Part shown: piece after piece, positions 33,071-33,143 of the stretch
Position numbering within the stretch: the stretch's first letter is position 1
Layout of the letters: every line of letters starts with the position of its first letter
Assembly (NCBI GenBank): GCA_031266775.1
Contig: JAISAQ010000058.1
Coordinates: 1-33,143 of the forward strand
DNA: 33,143 nucleotides
Direction of reading: 5' to 3'
Source: Treponema sp.
Lineage (GTDB): Bacteria > Spirochaetota > Spirochaetia > Treponematales > Breznakiellaceae
The notes under the pieces: generated by a model
Databases searched by the model: none
What the model was told of the DNA's origin: nothing
Seen by the model: the letters and a program-made list of their open reading frames with translations, nothing else
Translations under genes and position numbers: made by a program

Positions 33071-33143
33071 TAAAATTAACAGTTTGGTTAAACCCCGTTA
33101 ACGGCCCCCCCAGTGGTAAAATATTAAAGCCCCGCCAAACCCC

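Noticed and set aside
1-33143. tRNA or rRNA genes.
   Set aside because: No cloverleaf with a TTCRA arm and no rRNA-like stretch was noticed on reading; a covariance search would be needed to exclude a tRNA fully.

Overview
The window looks like chromosomal DNA of a treponeme-type spirochaete, probably of the host-associated (termite-gut-like) kind. The strongest marker is a 683-residue protein that I recognise as the cytoplasmic filament protein CfpA, known only from Treponema and its close relatives. Other support: an isoleucyl-tRNA synthetase of the eukaryote-like type also found in T. pallidum, relaxed spirochaetal lipoboxes, a short spirochaetal-type RpoZ, and a large lipoprotein with a beta-helix of tandem repeats. 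Most of the DNA is GC-rich. Two AT-rich stretches (about 17.4-19.5 kb and 29.2-29.6 kb) stand out as acquired or mobile DNA. Species cannot be named from the sequence alone.

Layout. 1-1464: accessory genes (small lipoprotein, a broken gene, a zinc-ribbon membrane protein, an XRE regulator). 1461-4116 (-): a PEP/pyruvate-binding PPDK-like protein with a degenerate RecA/KaiC-like N-terminus, interrupted by one frameshift near its 3' end. 4249-9195 (+): ileS, an unknown lipoprotein, an FmdB-type zinc ribbon and a zinc-ribbon membrane protein. 9293-17385 (+): alpha-2-macroglobulin-like lipoprotein overlapping penicillin-binding protein 1C, the classic bacterial defence/peptidoglycan-repair pair. 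17404-19540: an AT-rich island that looks like a small integron-cassette array without an integrase. It has attC-like inverted repeats, an unknown exported protein and an MNT/HEPN toxin-antitoxin pair, each cassette with its own promoter placed so that the mRNA would be leaderless. 19563-21085 (-): AmrS-type radical SAM enzyme and an unknown partner; divergent from them is nudC (21179-21973). 22193-24244: cfpA with a strong promoter, 5' hairpin and terminator. 24325-27739 (-): hflK-hflC plus a membrane-anchored degenerate kinase-like protein. 27936-29172 (+): rpoZ and miaA. 29196-29555: two adjacent MITE-like palindromes. 29609-30132: a BrnT/BrnA-like toxin-antitoxin pair, convergent with a truncated nuclease-like fragment. 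30411-32801 (-): a large repeat-rich surface lipoprotein, preceded by a terminator, a dispersed hairpin repeat and a 21-base homopolymer G tract.

Three themes cut across the genes. First, a dispersed hairpin family (4 copies) sits in intergenic DNA, twice right at the predicted transcription start. Second, promoters of the form TTGACA/TTTACT-17-TATAGT are easy to see, and several place the start codon at the transcription start. Third, hairpin-forming DNA has entered coding sequence in frame (ileS). The most unusual region is the integrase-less cassette island at 17.4-19.5 kb.
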